Shown here one piece after another: positions 10,721 to 20,830 of a stretch of DNA of 64,000 nucleotides. A program made the position numbers and the translations under genes. Origin of the DNA: Lunularia cruciata (lineage: Eukaryota; Streptophyta; Marchantiopsida; Lunulariales; Lunulariaceae). Below the pieces are notes generated by a model. The model was not told the origin of the DNA. It did not search any database and saw only the letters and a list, made by a program, of their open reading frames with translations. Within the stretch, counting starts at the first letter, position 1; every line of letters starts with the position of its first letter. The stretch is taken from the NCBI GenBank assembly GCA_948567375.1, contig OX419758.1, positions 43,777,001-43,841,000 on the forward strand, given 5' to 3'.

Positions 10721-10734
10721 ATATAAGATGATAT

Positions 10735-12940
10735 ATAGGATTACAATTAGAAAGATTGAAACCTATCTAAGTTTTAAAGAGTTAAGTATAAGTATATTTT
10801 TGCTTTACTTGTATAGGTATCAGTATTATTATATTTTGGAAATTCTAATTTCTGGCGGAAATTTCTCCACTTAGCTATAGAAACCACTATTTTGACTCGA
10901 TGTTCATCCAAGGAGCTCTAAAATATCAAGAAGAAATAATATTGAGATAAAGCATGAAGCTCATGATCTATTTTAAAGGAAAAAACTACTTGTTCTCTCT
11001 ATAATAAGTTCGATATCTCTTGGTATTAAAAAGAAAATGTGATTATAAACATTTGGATATCATAAATCAAAATTGAATTCATATTTTAAATTCTTGCAAT
11101 CATATCATAGGTATGAATTTACATAAATACTAAAAGATCATAAATATTGTGAGGTCAACAGGTTTATCTCTTGTTATGAATATAGGGGAGGAGAGAAAAA
11201 ATTTGGAAAGCTATTGAATATTATGTTTTATCTACTATGAAGATTTTGTCCTCAATGAAACAAATATTCACTAGTTCTAAAATTCTAGGAACATTTCTTA
11301 GGTGTAGATTATATAGTAATATTTACAAATGACGAAGGACTGCAAAAATTCTAGTGCGCATGCTCATTCCTGGATCCTTACGCTAAAATTTTGTACCAAT
11401 GTTGAATATATATGTGTGTACAATGATACTTATCTCTCCACATGGTTCAAAAACGTCATTAGCCTCAGGATCAGTTTGAAGGTTTATATGGTAAATTATG
11501 TATTAATTTATAAACATTAAATTGACGATTTGGTGAAAGCACTCAAGTCTAATCTTTAGATTGAAAAACACTTGTATTGCTTGCTAATAAAGAGTTTTCT
11601 AATACCGTTATTGGTTTTTCCTCGTAATGATTAATTATTTATAGAAGTTCAAGATTGCTATGTGGCCAAAAAAGGAATAACATTGTTAAAGATTTGATAA
11701 ATTTTTTAGCCTATTTTTATTTGCAATAGTACTAAAACCAAAGTTGTATCAATGGCAATGCTTTGAATTTATAGTAAATTTATTAATAATCATATAAATT
11801 AGATACACAGAAAAAAATAAATACAATCACTAGTTTCATATAAAGCTACTTTAGGAAAATAGAAGGCATTTAATCTATTTGTGAAGCATAAACTTCAAAG
11901 AAAGTTTAACTGAAAATTTAGATTAAATGATTTTAGTAAGACATTTTTTCAAATGCCAACTAATAAATAGCAAACATTATTTAATTCAGGATTTCTTGAG
12001 GAGTTATGGAGTTCGTATGGATTATAGAGTCTTAATTATATTTCTTCAAAGACATGGAGTTCATTCACTATAAAACATATCAATTTTATTTAACATTTAT
12101 ATCACCTCTAGAATAGTTTAATCATATTGATAAAATATTTTCTCTTATTATTATCCATTTATTATTTTTTATGAATTCATTAACAGTCATGTACTAACTG
12201 AGAAAAAGGCTATATATTATGAGAAATTATAATTTTTATGGTGAAAAATATAAAATAATATGTTGTGAATAATCACAAATTCATGTAAGAATCCATATCT
12301 GGCCTTTTATTGCATTTAGTAGAAGTTTTAAAGAATCAAAATTGGGTTTATTTGCTTGATTTTATTAAAGGATAATTTTAAATTATTTTCAAAATAATTT
12401 TTTTATATGATGTGTTTACTGATATGATTTTCCTGAAATAAATAAATACAAAATAAGTTTTAATGAATATCTAAACAATACTTGAGAATGGAATATGATG
12501 AACAGAGGAAAATCTAATAAGAATATAAATGTGATAAAAACAAATAATTTTTATAACAGAAAATTTAGCAAATTTTTGATAGAGAAAGGTGTATTATGAC
12601 TTTGAGAAATTAAATAAAGATAAATCCTCCAAATTGAATGACAATTTAATAACCATGATTTAAGTTATGAATAGATGAGGCAACTATATCCTGAAAACGC
12701 ACTCAATTTGAGTAGACAAGTAAATTTATTTACTTATTTCTTATCTTCTAGAATCTTTTTGGATTGTGAATCACTTCAGCAAAAACAATTTTAATTGGAT
12801 TTGCAGAATATGTGATGCTTATAAAGGTTAGCTTTGTAGCGCATATGGTTTCCTAATTAGGTTATTATGCACTTTTTAAACTCCAATAATGAGGAGTACT
12901 ATCATTACCTCTCCTTTTAATCCTTTCTTTGATATTAATA
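10735..12940. other. AT-rich gene-free DNA
   Basis: Very AT-rich sequence (roughly three-quarters A+T by eye) with no ORF above ~100 codons and no domain or RNA signature. I see nothing structured until the inverted repeat at 12941. Confidence 0.5.
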
Positions 12941-13044
12941 TGACTTTAACATTAATATGAAGATCTGGACCTTCGAAGTGAAATCTATATTAATATAGAT
13001 TTCACTTCGAAGGTCCAAATCTTCATATCTAGATGTCAAAGTCA
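12941..13044. repeat. Perfect-centre inverted repeat (foldback)
   Basis: Arms 12959-12991 and 12992-13024 are reverse complements with one mismatch in 33 bp and no loop. Imperfect complementarity extends outward to 12941 and 13044 ('tgactttaacatt' against 'tgtcaaagtca'). The arms themselves contain CTTCGAAG. A loopless palindrome suggests a foldback transposon or MITE end-fusion and not a microRNA precursor. Confidence 0.85.
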
Positions 13045-13182
13045 AAATTTTCTAGTTGTATTTAACTTGGAAATAATCAACAAACAAAAGAATATGTAAT
13101 AATGTCTCATATTTGTTACTTTGACTTAAGAGACACCAAGTTGGCAAAAAGAATTTTCCAACCCCGAATACCACATTATCCC

Positions 13183-13214
13183 ATATAATAATAATAATAA
13201 TATTATTATTATTG
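13183..13214. repeat. (ATA)n/(TAT)n palindromic microsatellite
   Basis: A run of 'ataata' repeats switches to 'attatt' repeats at 13200, which makes a simple-sequence palindrome. Confidence 0.85.
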
Positions 13215-13465
13215 ACACAGAGTGAGCTTGCAACTAATATTCTTTTGTTTCAAATTGTTGTATTTGCAGTATTTATTGCCAATTAGGACTCTCACAGCCC
13301 CTCCTGGCTTCAAGGGGGTCAGGTAAGTTAAGTAATTCTTGCCAACATGGGGTAGGCTAAGTATTAGTACCCATCATGTGGGCGGTTAAGTCTATATCTG
13401 CTGCATGTGGTTAGTCATGCTGCTCATGCATGACTTGATTGTATGGTATAAAGATAGTTGGGGCG

Positions 13466-13735
13466 ACCGCGGAGGAAAAACGAAGGATGGGAAGACCTCA
13501 TCATCAAGCCATACAAGGGAGAGACAAAAACATGAGGCTAAGTTCCGATAGAGTCTATATGGTTGGGAACGGGCCGATGAATGTTGAGACCTCGATGAAT
13601 ATCAAAGCACATGAATGTGAGGTGCAGGCGACCGTGTAGACAAAACGAAGGACGGAAAGATCTCATCAAGCAGTATAATGAAAAGACAAAAAGAAGGTAA
13701 AATGGAGTTAAACCCCAATAGAATATATACGAGAA
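13466..13735 (-). repeat. Short hairpin-bearing element, copies 2 and 3 in tandem
   Basis: On the minus strand two copies lie at about 13629-13735 and 13466-13557, separated by ~70 bp. Each keeps the 'tcttcccatccttcgtttt' type core (degenerate in the 13629 copy) and the conserved GCGGTC-like end next to it. Spacing and order match the copies at 10624 and 24122. Confidence 0.6.
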
Positions 13736-14098
13736 ATCTACATTACCGCACCTAAGACATCCGAGCTATGATTGTAAAGTTGAGATCCCGGGAAAACTCA
13801 AAACTGACGGAAATGGGAACTTCGGTTCCCGGCTCAAGCGGAAGAAACGGACTGCGCGCGACGGAACTCCCCTTTCGCCGTGACGAATAAAAGTCCGTCG
13901 ACCCACACACGTCTAGCAGACACAAGTCTACAGAACAGCAACAATGGCGACGACGAGGAGCTCACGAGAGCGAACGAACAGCAAGGGATAAGGTTCTCCT
14001 GAAGCTCAAGGAAGGAGGCTCTTGTAAGTACTCCCATCTTCTCGTTAGGCGATTCAGCTGGAAAATCTGCAAACTCATAGACGTCTGATCCAGCAAAA

Positions 14099-14782
14099 AT
14101 GATGCAAACTGTAGCAGCGGCAGCCACGCTGCTGCCAGTGAGCATCTCCGGAGGAACAAGTTCGCGGTGGAGGGGAGATGGAACACCAATTCTCTCGAGC
14201 AGACGAAGGGATCAAATGAATTTGTCGAAGTTCTCAGTTCCGACGGAACGCAGTGGTGTCAGGTCTCAAACTTTTGGGAGATTAAGGAAGCTAGAAGCTG
14301 AATTCTCCCCAAATTCTTCCGAGAATTTTGAAAATATCGAGCAGGCGGTGGCGAAGGATCACCTTTTGGATGTGGGCAGTCTTGTTCAGGGAGAGGTGGG
14401 GAGGATGGCCCTGGTGGCGTCTCTGCTACTAGGAGTGGGAGTTGCGAGCTTGGTCGCTACCGGGGACGCAGACGCCGCAACGGGGCATCTGAGAGATGGG
14501 TTGCATTCTTCTTTGGACGTGGATATGAGAGCGCTGGCTATGGGGCCCGAAGGACCACTTCTGGAGGAGTTTTGGGACAATATGAGGAGATATGGGCTCT
14601 ATTTTTTGACCGTTGCTTCGGGAGGTCTTTACAATTTGGTAAAGCCTGCCGTCGATGCACTGAGAAATCCTGTCACTGCAGTTTTGGTCGTTATTGTGAC
14701 CACTGGTACAATTTATTTAGTGGGTCTTACTGTTAGTGCTATGTTAGGCATTAATGAATATCAATATGAGTATGCTCCTTGA
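14099..14782 (+). CDS. Plastid Ycf33-like membrane protein, nuclear-encoded
   Basis: Single-exon ORF of 227 aa. The C-terminal ~70 residues (157-217) follow the pattern of the small algal/cyanobacterial Ycf33 protein: FWDN, aromatic YFL, a Gly-rich hydrophobic stretch, a Pro, a polar RNP turn, then TIYLV and ML. The N-terminal ~100 residues are Ser/Arg-rich with few acids, as expected of a chloroplast transit peptide. A further hydrophobic segment (103-121, after Gly-Arg) ends in DADA-A, an Ala-x-Ala site like those of thylakoid lumen signals. Two hydrophobic spans follow at about 164-182 and 190-212. The product is probably a thylakoid or envelope membrane protein of unknown biochemical role. 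The upstream ~250 bp are G+C-richer and leader-like. Confidence 0.7.
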   Translation: MMQTVAAAATLLPVSISGGTSSRWRGDGTPILSSRRRDQMNLSKFSVPTERSGVRSQTFGRLRKLEAEFSPNSSENFENIEQAVAKDHLLDVGSLVQGEVGRMALVASLLLGVGVASLVATGDADAATGHLRDGLHSSLDVDMRALAMGPEGPLLEEFWDNMRRYGLYFLTVASGGLYNLVKPAVDALRNPVTAVLVVIVTTGTIYLVGLTVSAMLGINEYQYEYAP

Positions 14783-16018
14783 TATATTGACGAGTATACA
14801 TTAAGTGTTGCAAATTCCACAATTTATTCATGTAAATAACATGTTTTAAACATTTTCTGTCCCGTGTTTTCTTGGTTCCCCATTTTTCGTGTTAGAAGTT
14901 AAAGTCCTGAGGACATAAAATGTGATCAAGGTTGTAGACTCGCTCAATGTTTTCTTCTTCTAATCGAGCAAGGTCCCCTGATAGCGAAGGCTTTTGCATG
15001 TAAGTCAATATTTACTGTCGTTGATACAAAGATGTCATAGCTGTTTAGCTAAAGCTGCTGCTGCAGAGGGTGATTCATCAGGAGTTACTATAAGGTTAAC
15101 ACATGAACGTTGACTGGCTATCATTCACCTTGAATAAGGGTTTTGTCAGCACTTGCCCTACTGTCGATGTGATGAGGTACACTTTGGGTTCTGGCTCCCA
15201 CTTTCTAATACACGAGCCAAGCCTAAATGGGCACCTTGTGGTGTCTCCACTAAGAACTATCTCAATGGAGCGAGTGTTTCAACTCCTCGGTTGTCTTTCT
15301 CTTTGTACGGATGGTCCAGTTCCTCATAGGTAAAGATTCAGGCCGCTTGAGTCAGATCAGGTTTGTTGGAATGTTGTCGGCTGTGCTTGTTCCGAGCCAG
15401 TCCGATACTTTCCGAGTTGTGTGTGTCCTTTATGTATCGATTAAATAATCACTTAAAGTTCTTGTTAAGGAAGGTAAACCTTCTGAGCAGCACCTGGTGA
15501 CTTCAATTTGTTATTGGATCGTTGGCGATCGCTCACCAAGTTTACTTGCACTCCTGACGTCTATGAATTTGTAAAACATGGTCGCACGTACGAAATCAAA
15601 ATTCCCTTCAATATTTCTCCATTTGTGTGCAACCTGGGTATTCCTTACTTTTTTCTGCATAACTTAACGGCAAGTGACTGACTATTTTTGCATATTGAAT
15701 TGAATCAGAGAGTGTCGCAAGTCTGCAAGAATTAGCTTCATCCTTCACCCGAAGTTTCAATTAATCTTTAACCAGGAAATATATACTTACTCTATCATAC
15801 ACACTATATGCCTGAGTGGTCTGATCGATTTCGCCTGAAGACCAATTTATCCTTTGTTCACGAGAAGTTTAATTGTCCTGGATCACAGTTCTTTTAGCTG
15901 TCGTGGTACTAAATTCTGATACACCTACAATTTTCATGTCATCGTCTAATTATCTCTGTTTTGTTTCTAGAACCTTGAAATACGTAGATAAAGATCTATT
16001 CACGTTTTACTACCCAAC
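14783..16018. other. Intergenic, between convergent genes
   Basis: The first ~150 bp (14783-14950) look like a 3' UTR. The rest contains only short ORFs with no recognisable domain. Confidence 0.45.
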
Positions 16019-16756
16019 CTACAATCTGCAGACAGCGAAACTGCGCCTTGTAATCAATCCTAAGCCACCGTTCAGTAAATCATTTACAGTTGATTTATAC
16101 ATCTCCTTTTTAAGAGTCTGATATGTGGATCGGTCGAAGTTCGCAGATGCTAACTCCTTCGCTTTCCTGAGTGCTGTATCTAGAGTAGAAGATAAGTTTG
16201 AGCATGCACCATGGATGAACCCGTAGTCCTCTGCCTCTTTTGCATTGAATCTGTGTCCTTCTAGAATTGCCTTGCTGAAGGCTCGGTCTGAGAGCTTACT
16301 GCGTAATATAGAAACCGCCCCGGGAATAAGAGCCATTCCGATCTTAACCTCGTTCATGAAAATGAAACCCCTATCCACTCGCATGAAGCGATAGTCATGT
16401 GCAAGAGCGAGCATACATCCGCCTCCAACTGCATGGCCATTCAAGACAGCAACTGTGGGCACCGGAAATGTCAGGAAGCGAGCGAAGAGTTTCATCATCC
16501 CAAAGAGTAAGTCCTCGAACTTCTCAGGATCATTTGCACGAATGTCTAAATCTATACCATTTGAGTAGAACTTCCCTTTACTCGTTGTCATCAGTGCCCT
16601 TGCATTTGGGTCTCTCTCAACTTCATCCAGAGAAGCGTGTATGTCGGCAATTCTTTCCAGGTCAAATTTGTGTTCTCCATCTCCACCATGAAATGTCATA
16701 ATATACACACCGAACTCAGGTAGAACCGTGAGTTTGATGCCTCTTTTCCCTGTCAT
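16019..16756 (-). CDS. Enoyl-CoA delta isomerase (crotonase fold), probably peroxisomal
   Basis: Single-exon 245-aa protein. Crotonase-fold landmarks are the first oxyanion-hole segment SKGKFYSNGIDL (59-70), the second, LNGHAVGGGCMLALAHDYR (105-123), and NEVKIG (135-140), where the Glu sits at the position usually assigned as catalytic in plant and yeast delta3,delta2-isomerases. Length and motifs match the plant ECI group, which shifts double bonds so that unsaturated fatty acyl-CoAs can enter beta-oxidation. The C-terminus Cys-Arg-Leu fits the PTS1 consensus [SAC][KRH][LM]. The gene is convergent with the Ycf33-like gene. The family call is firm; the exact isomerase is inferred. Confidence 0.85.
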   Translation of the reverse strand: MTGKRGIKLTVLPEFGVYIMTFHGGDGEHKFDLERIADIHASLDEVERDPNARALMTTSKGKFYSNGIDLDIRANDPEKFEDLLFGMMKLFARFLTFPVPTVAVLNGHAVGGGCMLALAHDYRFMRVDRGFIFMNEVKIGMALIPGAVSILRSKLSDRAFSKAILEGHRFNAKEAEDYGFIHGACSNLSSTLDTALRKAKELASANFDRSTYQTLKKEMYKSTVNDLLNGGLGLITRRSFAVCRL

Positions 16757-17689
16757 TGCTCATTCCCTAGCCCTTTGTGGATCTGATAAATATATCCAGC
16801 TGAACTTGCAGCTTTATAATGCACTGCCTTCCTTCACTTCTATATTAGAAGAATCCTCTGGGACTTCCTATTAACGACCACGCTGTAAAATGATACGGTT
16901 AAAACAGGCGGAGGGCCTCACGGAATACTTTGCATATTTCCCACCGGAGATTAATTTGGGTATAGACAAATATGAACACTGCCACGACAAAGATGGATGA
17001 TGTTGACTTTCAGACATTGGGGGAGTCACTCTAGATTCTTTACGTGTATCTTAGAGATCTTATGCATCAAACAGACCAGATGCTTTCAAGCGAAAAATCT
17101 TTCGTGTCCACACCTTGTTGTTTACACTATATAGTCGTGTTGTTGCAATACCAGTTTTTACTGCTTACCAGGCCACTGGGATTCGAGAAATCTATAAGTT
17201 AATCTCCTTGAGCTTGCTGGTGCATTTCCATGGCTTTCTGATTTCTTGAGCTTTACGTATTTGTTATATTCCAAGTCGTGAAACACCTTAATGTTGGTTT
17301 TAACATCAGGAGGACCGCGAAATAGTACCTGATGGTTCAAAATCCGAGTAATCAAACAGCTTGGGCCGTAGTATGAGTTTCTTGAGTGGGTGGGGACCAA
17401 GTTCAGTGCATGTCAACCAACTCATGCACTGAAGAGCTGGTTTGTTGTCAGTGGGTTCATCAAATGCAAATGGTAGAAGTGCCTTAGCGAGTTACTTCCA
17501 GGAGTACGGGCAGTGCCAGACAAGAAATATGAAGTTGGTAAGAACTCCTGGAATTGAAAGCACGGTCCTTCGACTTGTATCTTTCAGAGGACAGTTTGTA
17601 TGGTGCCTGTCAAGCTTAGAAACTTCCTTTATTGTGTTATGAAGTTGGAATTCTCATTATGAATTTCAGAGCAGTCTGAATTGAGGTGT
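16757..17689. other. No recognisable gene
   Basis: This stretch lies upstream of the isomerase. Its first ~100 bp probably contain that gene's promoter and leader. Small ORFs near 17158-17642 have no domain signature. Confidence 0.4.
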
Positions 17690-18012
17690 TTTGCATTAAT
17701 AATTATATTCGTTTAGTTAATATTTAGTTTAGTAACTTCTGTATTTTAAGGACCTTGATAGTTTTCTGTAAAGTTCTGCTAAATACTTGATTAGTGCAAT
17801 GTGGGGGCGCAACCCTAATTAGGGTTGTGCAAAGCAACTCCCTAGGGCATTCTTAGGTGTACATATGTGTGTTCTCAATGTTTGTTTCAGTTACTTCTTC
17901 TACAAGGGTGATTTCCAACATTTCCCCTTTGTATATTGTGAAATCCTGAGCTGCCTAACATCATCTAAGGTGTATATAGTGCTACCTCAATATTGGAGGT
18001 TATTAGTGCTAC

Positions 18013-18116
18013 GTGAATGAACTTGTTTGTTGCTTGTGAGCTGTGATACAAGGAGAGAGGTCTAGTGAATGAACTTGTTTGTTGCTTGTGAGCTGTGATA
18101 CAAGGAGAGAGGTCTA
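18013..18116. repeat. 52-bp tandem duplication inside the copia LTR
   Basis: Two copies begin GTGAATGAACTTGTTTGTTG at 18013 and 18065 and run through 'aaggagagaggtctag'. The other LTR has a single copy. Confidence 0.85.
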
Positions 18117-18399
18117 GTACTACAGTAGTGATGTTTGATACATCAGAGATAAAAGGGAGTGATACACCTACATAAAGAGCAAGAAGTATGGTTCTCATCA
18201 GGTTATGGGCACACAATCACCATTGGGGTTGATAGGAGAACTCTGAGAGCTAGAGAAACAGAGAAACATTAACTACAACTAAAACCCTAAACATTAACTA
18301 CTGGGCTTTGGATGTGAAGTGTATCTTAGATAGTTATGACTGTTTAGACTTGGCATTAGAAGCTCATGATATAGATTAGCTTGAGTCCAACAAGGAAGA

Positions 18400-19020
18400 G
18401 AGTATCAAGCACTCCACTACTAGGAGGTTTCTGCTAAGGGCTATGCAAGAGCCAGTCAAAGACCTTATGCTTGGAGTTGGGAGATTTGGCACAAACTCAA
18501 GAATTTTTACTTTGTTGAGAGGTTGGAAAGTTCCAATAGGATATGGGATGAGATGTGGAACACGAAACTGCAAGATGGTGATGATTTTACTTTGCACTTG
18601 TCAAAGTTACATAAGGTCTTCAAGAGTGTCAAGGAGGATGGGTGTACCCATATAGAGAAATATGAGATCAACCATCTCTTGAAGACTCTCCCTCCAAACT
18701 ATCACTCTGTCCTAGTGGCTCTAAAAGTTTTACCTGTTGAAGTTGTCACATGGGATTATGTGATAAACAAATTGTTGGTGTTTAGCAAAGACAAAGTGGA
18801 CATAGAGATGAAGTTTAATGATTTGGGAGATTTTGCTCTATTTAGTGCTTCTTCTTGGTCAAGGAGAATGCTAGATAGAAGAGTGAGAAAACCAGAGCAA
18901 TCCAGAGTGAGTAAATTTGGTAAAGGAGTTAGTAGAGTTGATGATAGGACCTATAATTTCTGTCATGAGAAAGGTCATGTTGCACCTATATGTCCCAAGA
19001 GAGGAGACATGAGAGAATGA
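18400..19020 (+). pseudogene. Copia gag (UBN2-type) with zinc knuckle
   Basis: The main frame (18523-19020, 165 aa) shows the copia gag pattern: NRIWDEMWNTKLQDGDDF, LHKVFKSVKEDG, INHLLKTLPPNYHSVLVAL. It ends in a zinc knuckle NFCHEKGHVAPICPK in which the first Cys is replaced by Asn. The N-terminal portion lies in another frame (18443-18655), so a frameshift is present. RNA binding is therefore probably lost. Confidence 0.8.
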
Positions 19021-19179
19021 GAGTTGAAGAAGGTAGGCAAGAGACCTCAATTAGTAAAAGGTTGAAAATATGGGAGTTCAACTTCCAACACCGAGGAGTG
19101 CAATGAGATAGAAAATGATGAGGAGGGGTACTCAGCAGAAGAGCTAGACTATGGAATGTTGGCAAAATCACTGTTGTCT

Positions 19180-19631
19180 ACCAACGGTTTTGGATGGTTC
19201 TTGGATTTTGGAGCCACCTCTCATAGCTGTTACTAGAAGGAGTTGTTCTCAACTCTTCAACCTTTGAAGATTCCCAAGAGTGTTTGTTGTGGACCTGGGA
19301 TTCTGAATCTAGTATTAGGAACTAGCAAAGTTCTTGTTGCCTTCATGGGAAGATCTTATACAAGTTCTTGTAAGAGCTATTTTGGAAGATGTGCTCTATG
19401 GTCCAAATTACACCAAGAACTTGATATCATTACATTGCCTCATGGAGCATGGAGTGGATGTTTTGTTTGAGAGCAACAAAAATCAATGCACTTTGAAGAA
19501 ATGAGAGCTAGGCCTTGGTTATGCTACTGCCAAAGGGAAGTTGTTCAAGTTGATGGAAGTTGATTTCTTTGATTCTACATTGGTAGCATAAAACAAAAAT
19601 GATATCAATCTCTGGCATTTGAAGTTCGGGC
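19180..19631 (+). pseudogene. Copia protease and GAG-pre-integrase remnant
   Basis: WFLDFGATSH keeps the catalytic Asp of the copia protease, but Phe replaces the usual Ser of D-S-G. Downstream, a segment ending NDINLWHLKFG is the GAG-pre-integrase motif that precedes the integrase zinc domain. Stops interrupt it, and the sequence then runs into the assembly gap. Confidence 0.7.
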
Positions 19632-19831
19632 NNNNNNNNNNNNNNNNNNNNNNNNNNNNNNNNNNNNNNNNNNNNNNNNNNNNNNNNNNNNNNNNNNNNN
19701 NNNNNNNNNNNNNNNNNNNNNNNNNNNNNNNNNNNNNNNNNNNNNNNNNNNNNNNNNNNNNNNNNNNNNNNNNNNNNNNNNNNNNNNNNNNNNNNNNNNN
19801 NNNNNNNNNNNNNNNNNNNNNNNNNNNNNNN
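19632..19831. other. Assembly gap of 200 N
   Basis: Exactly 200 unknown bases. The round number suggests a nominal gap, so the true distance is unknown. It lies inside the copia element, between GAG-pre-integrase and the RNase H tail. Confidence 0.95.
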
Positions 19832-20335
19832 TTTGAGCAGGAAAGTCCTACTACATTGTACTGTGATACTACTACTAAGCACATTGAGGTTAGAAGATTT
19901 GTAGAAGAGAGAAAAGGAGAATGTTGTGAAGTTAGTTTAAGCATTTGAGCAAGAAAGCCCTACTACATTGTATAGTGATAATAGAGGAAGTAGAGCACTC
20001 AACAAAAATCCTATACATCACCCAAGGACTAAGCACATTGAGGTTAGAAGATTTGTAGAAGAGAAAGAAATGGAGAATGTTGTGAAGTTAGTTTAAGCAT
20101 TTGTGCAGGAAAGTCCTACTACATTGTACGATGATAATACAGGAAATAGAGCACTCAATAAAAATCATGTACATCACCCAAGGACTAAGCACATTGAGGT
20201 TAGAAGATTTGTAGAAGAGAAAGAAAAGTAGAATGCTATGAAGTTAGTTTACTGTCCTACATAGGATAGTAAATGTGTTTACAAAAACTCTACCTAAAGA
20301 TAAACACATAAAATGTGCACTAGAAATGAACATTG
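19832..20335 (+). pseudogene. Copia RNase H tail, repeated three times in tandem
   Basis: The segment encoding ESPTTLY-SDN and then KHIEVRRFVEE (the end of copia RNase H) occurs at 19832-19940, 19945-20095 and 20100-20235. The first copy has an internal deletion. The usual downstream tail (KCVYKNS region) follows only once. The repeat period is about 155 bp. It could be a real local duplication or an assembly artefact at the gap edge. Confidence 0.75.
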
Positions 20336-20830
20336 TTCTAAATTCTCATTAAATGTGAGTATTAGTTTAGTTAATCTATAGTTTAGTAACTTCTTTGTTT
20401 TTAGGATTTTGATAATTTTCTCTAGAGTTCTACTAAATACTTGATTAGGGTAATGTGGAACAGGACACTAATTAGAGTTGTGCAAAGCAACTCCCTAAGG
20501 TATATATATGTGTGTTCTCAATGTTTGTTTCAATCAGTGCTTATACAAAGGTGATTCTCAACATTTCCCACTTGCATTTTGTAAAACCCTGAGCTGCCTA
20601 ACATCATCTCACTTGTGTTTTGTGCTACCTTAATATTGGAAGCTATTAGTGATACATGAGTGAACTTGTTTGTTGTTCATGAAATGTGATACATAGAGAG
20701 AAGTCTAGTATTGCAACAATGATGTATGATACATCAAAGATAAGAGGGAATGATGGACCTTCTAGATTGGGTGACAGACTGTTTCTACATCAAATAGCAA
20801 GAAGCATGGTTTTCATCAAATTATGGCCAA

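Larger units (their letters stand above)
17690..20830 (+). mobile_element. Decayed Ty1/copia element
   Basis: Similar terminal blocks at about 17690-18206 and 20350-20830 (shared 'aatatttagtttagtaact' type, 'ttgtgcaaagcaactccct' and 'gctgcctaacatcatct' segments) enclose a copia-ordered remnant. This contains UBN2-type gag with a zinc knuckle, protease, GAG-pre-integrase and then the end of RNase H. The assembly gap at 19632-19831 replaces the middle; a full copia pol needs ~3 kb there, so either the element is internally deleted or the gap size is nominal. Similarity between the terminal blocks continues past the likely LTR end into leader/gag start. Confidence 0.75.

Noticed and set aside
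10880-12940. Possible organellar insertion because of high A+T
   Set aside because: No plastid or mitochondrial gene, tRNA or rRNA can be read in it.
12941-13044. microRNA precursor
   Set aside because: The arms are perfectly paired with no terminal loop, which does not fit a plant pre-miRNA.
13834-14189. Minus-strand ORFs over the Ycf33-like gene start
   Set aside because: They lie antisense to the leader and transit-peptide region; no independent signal.
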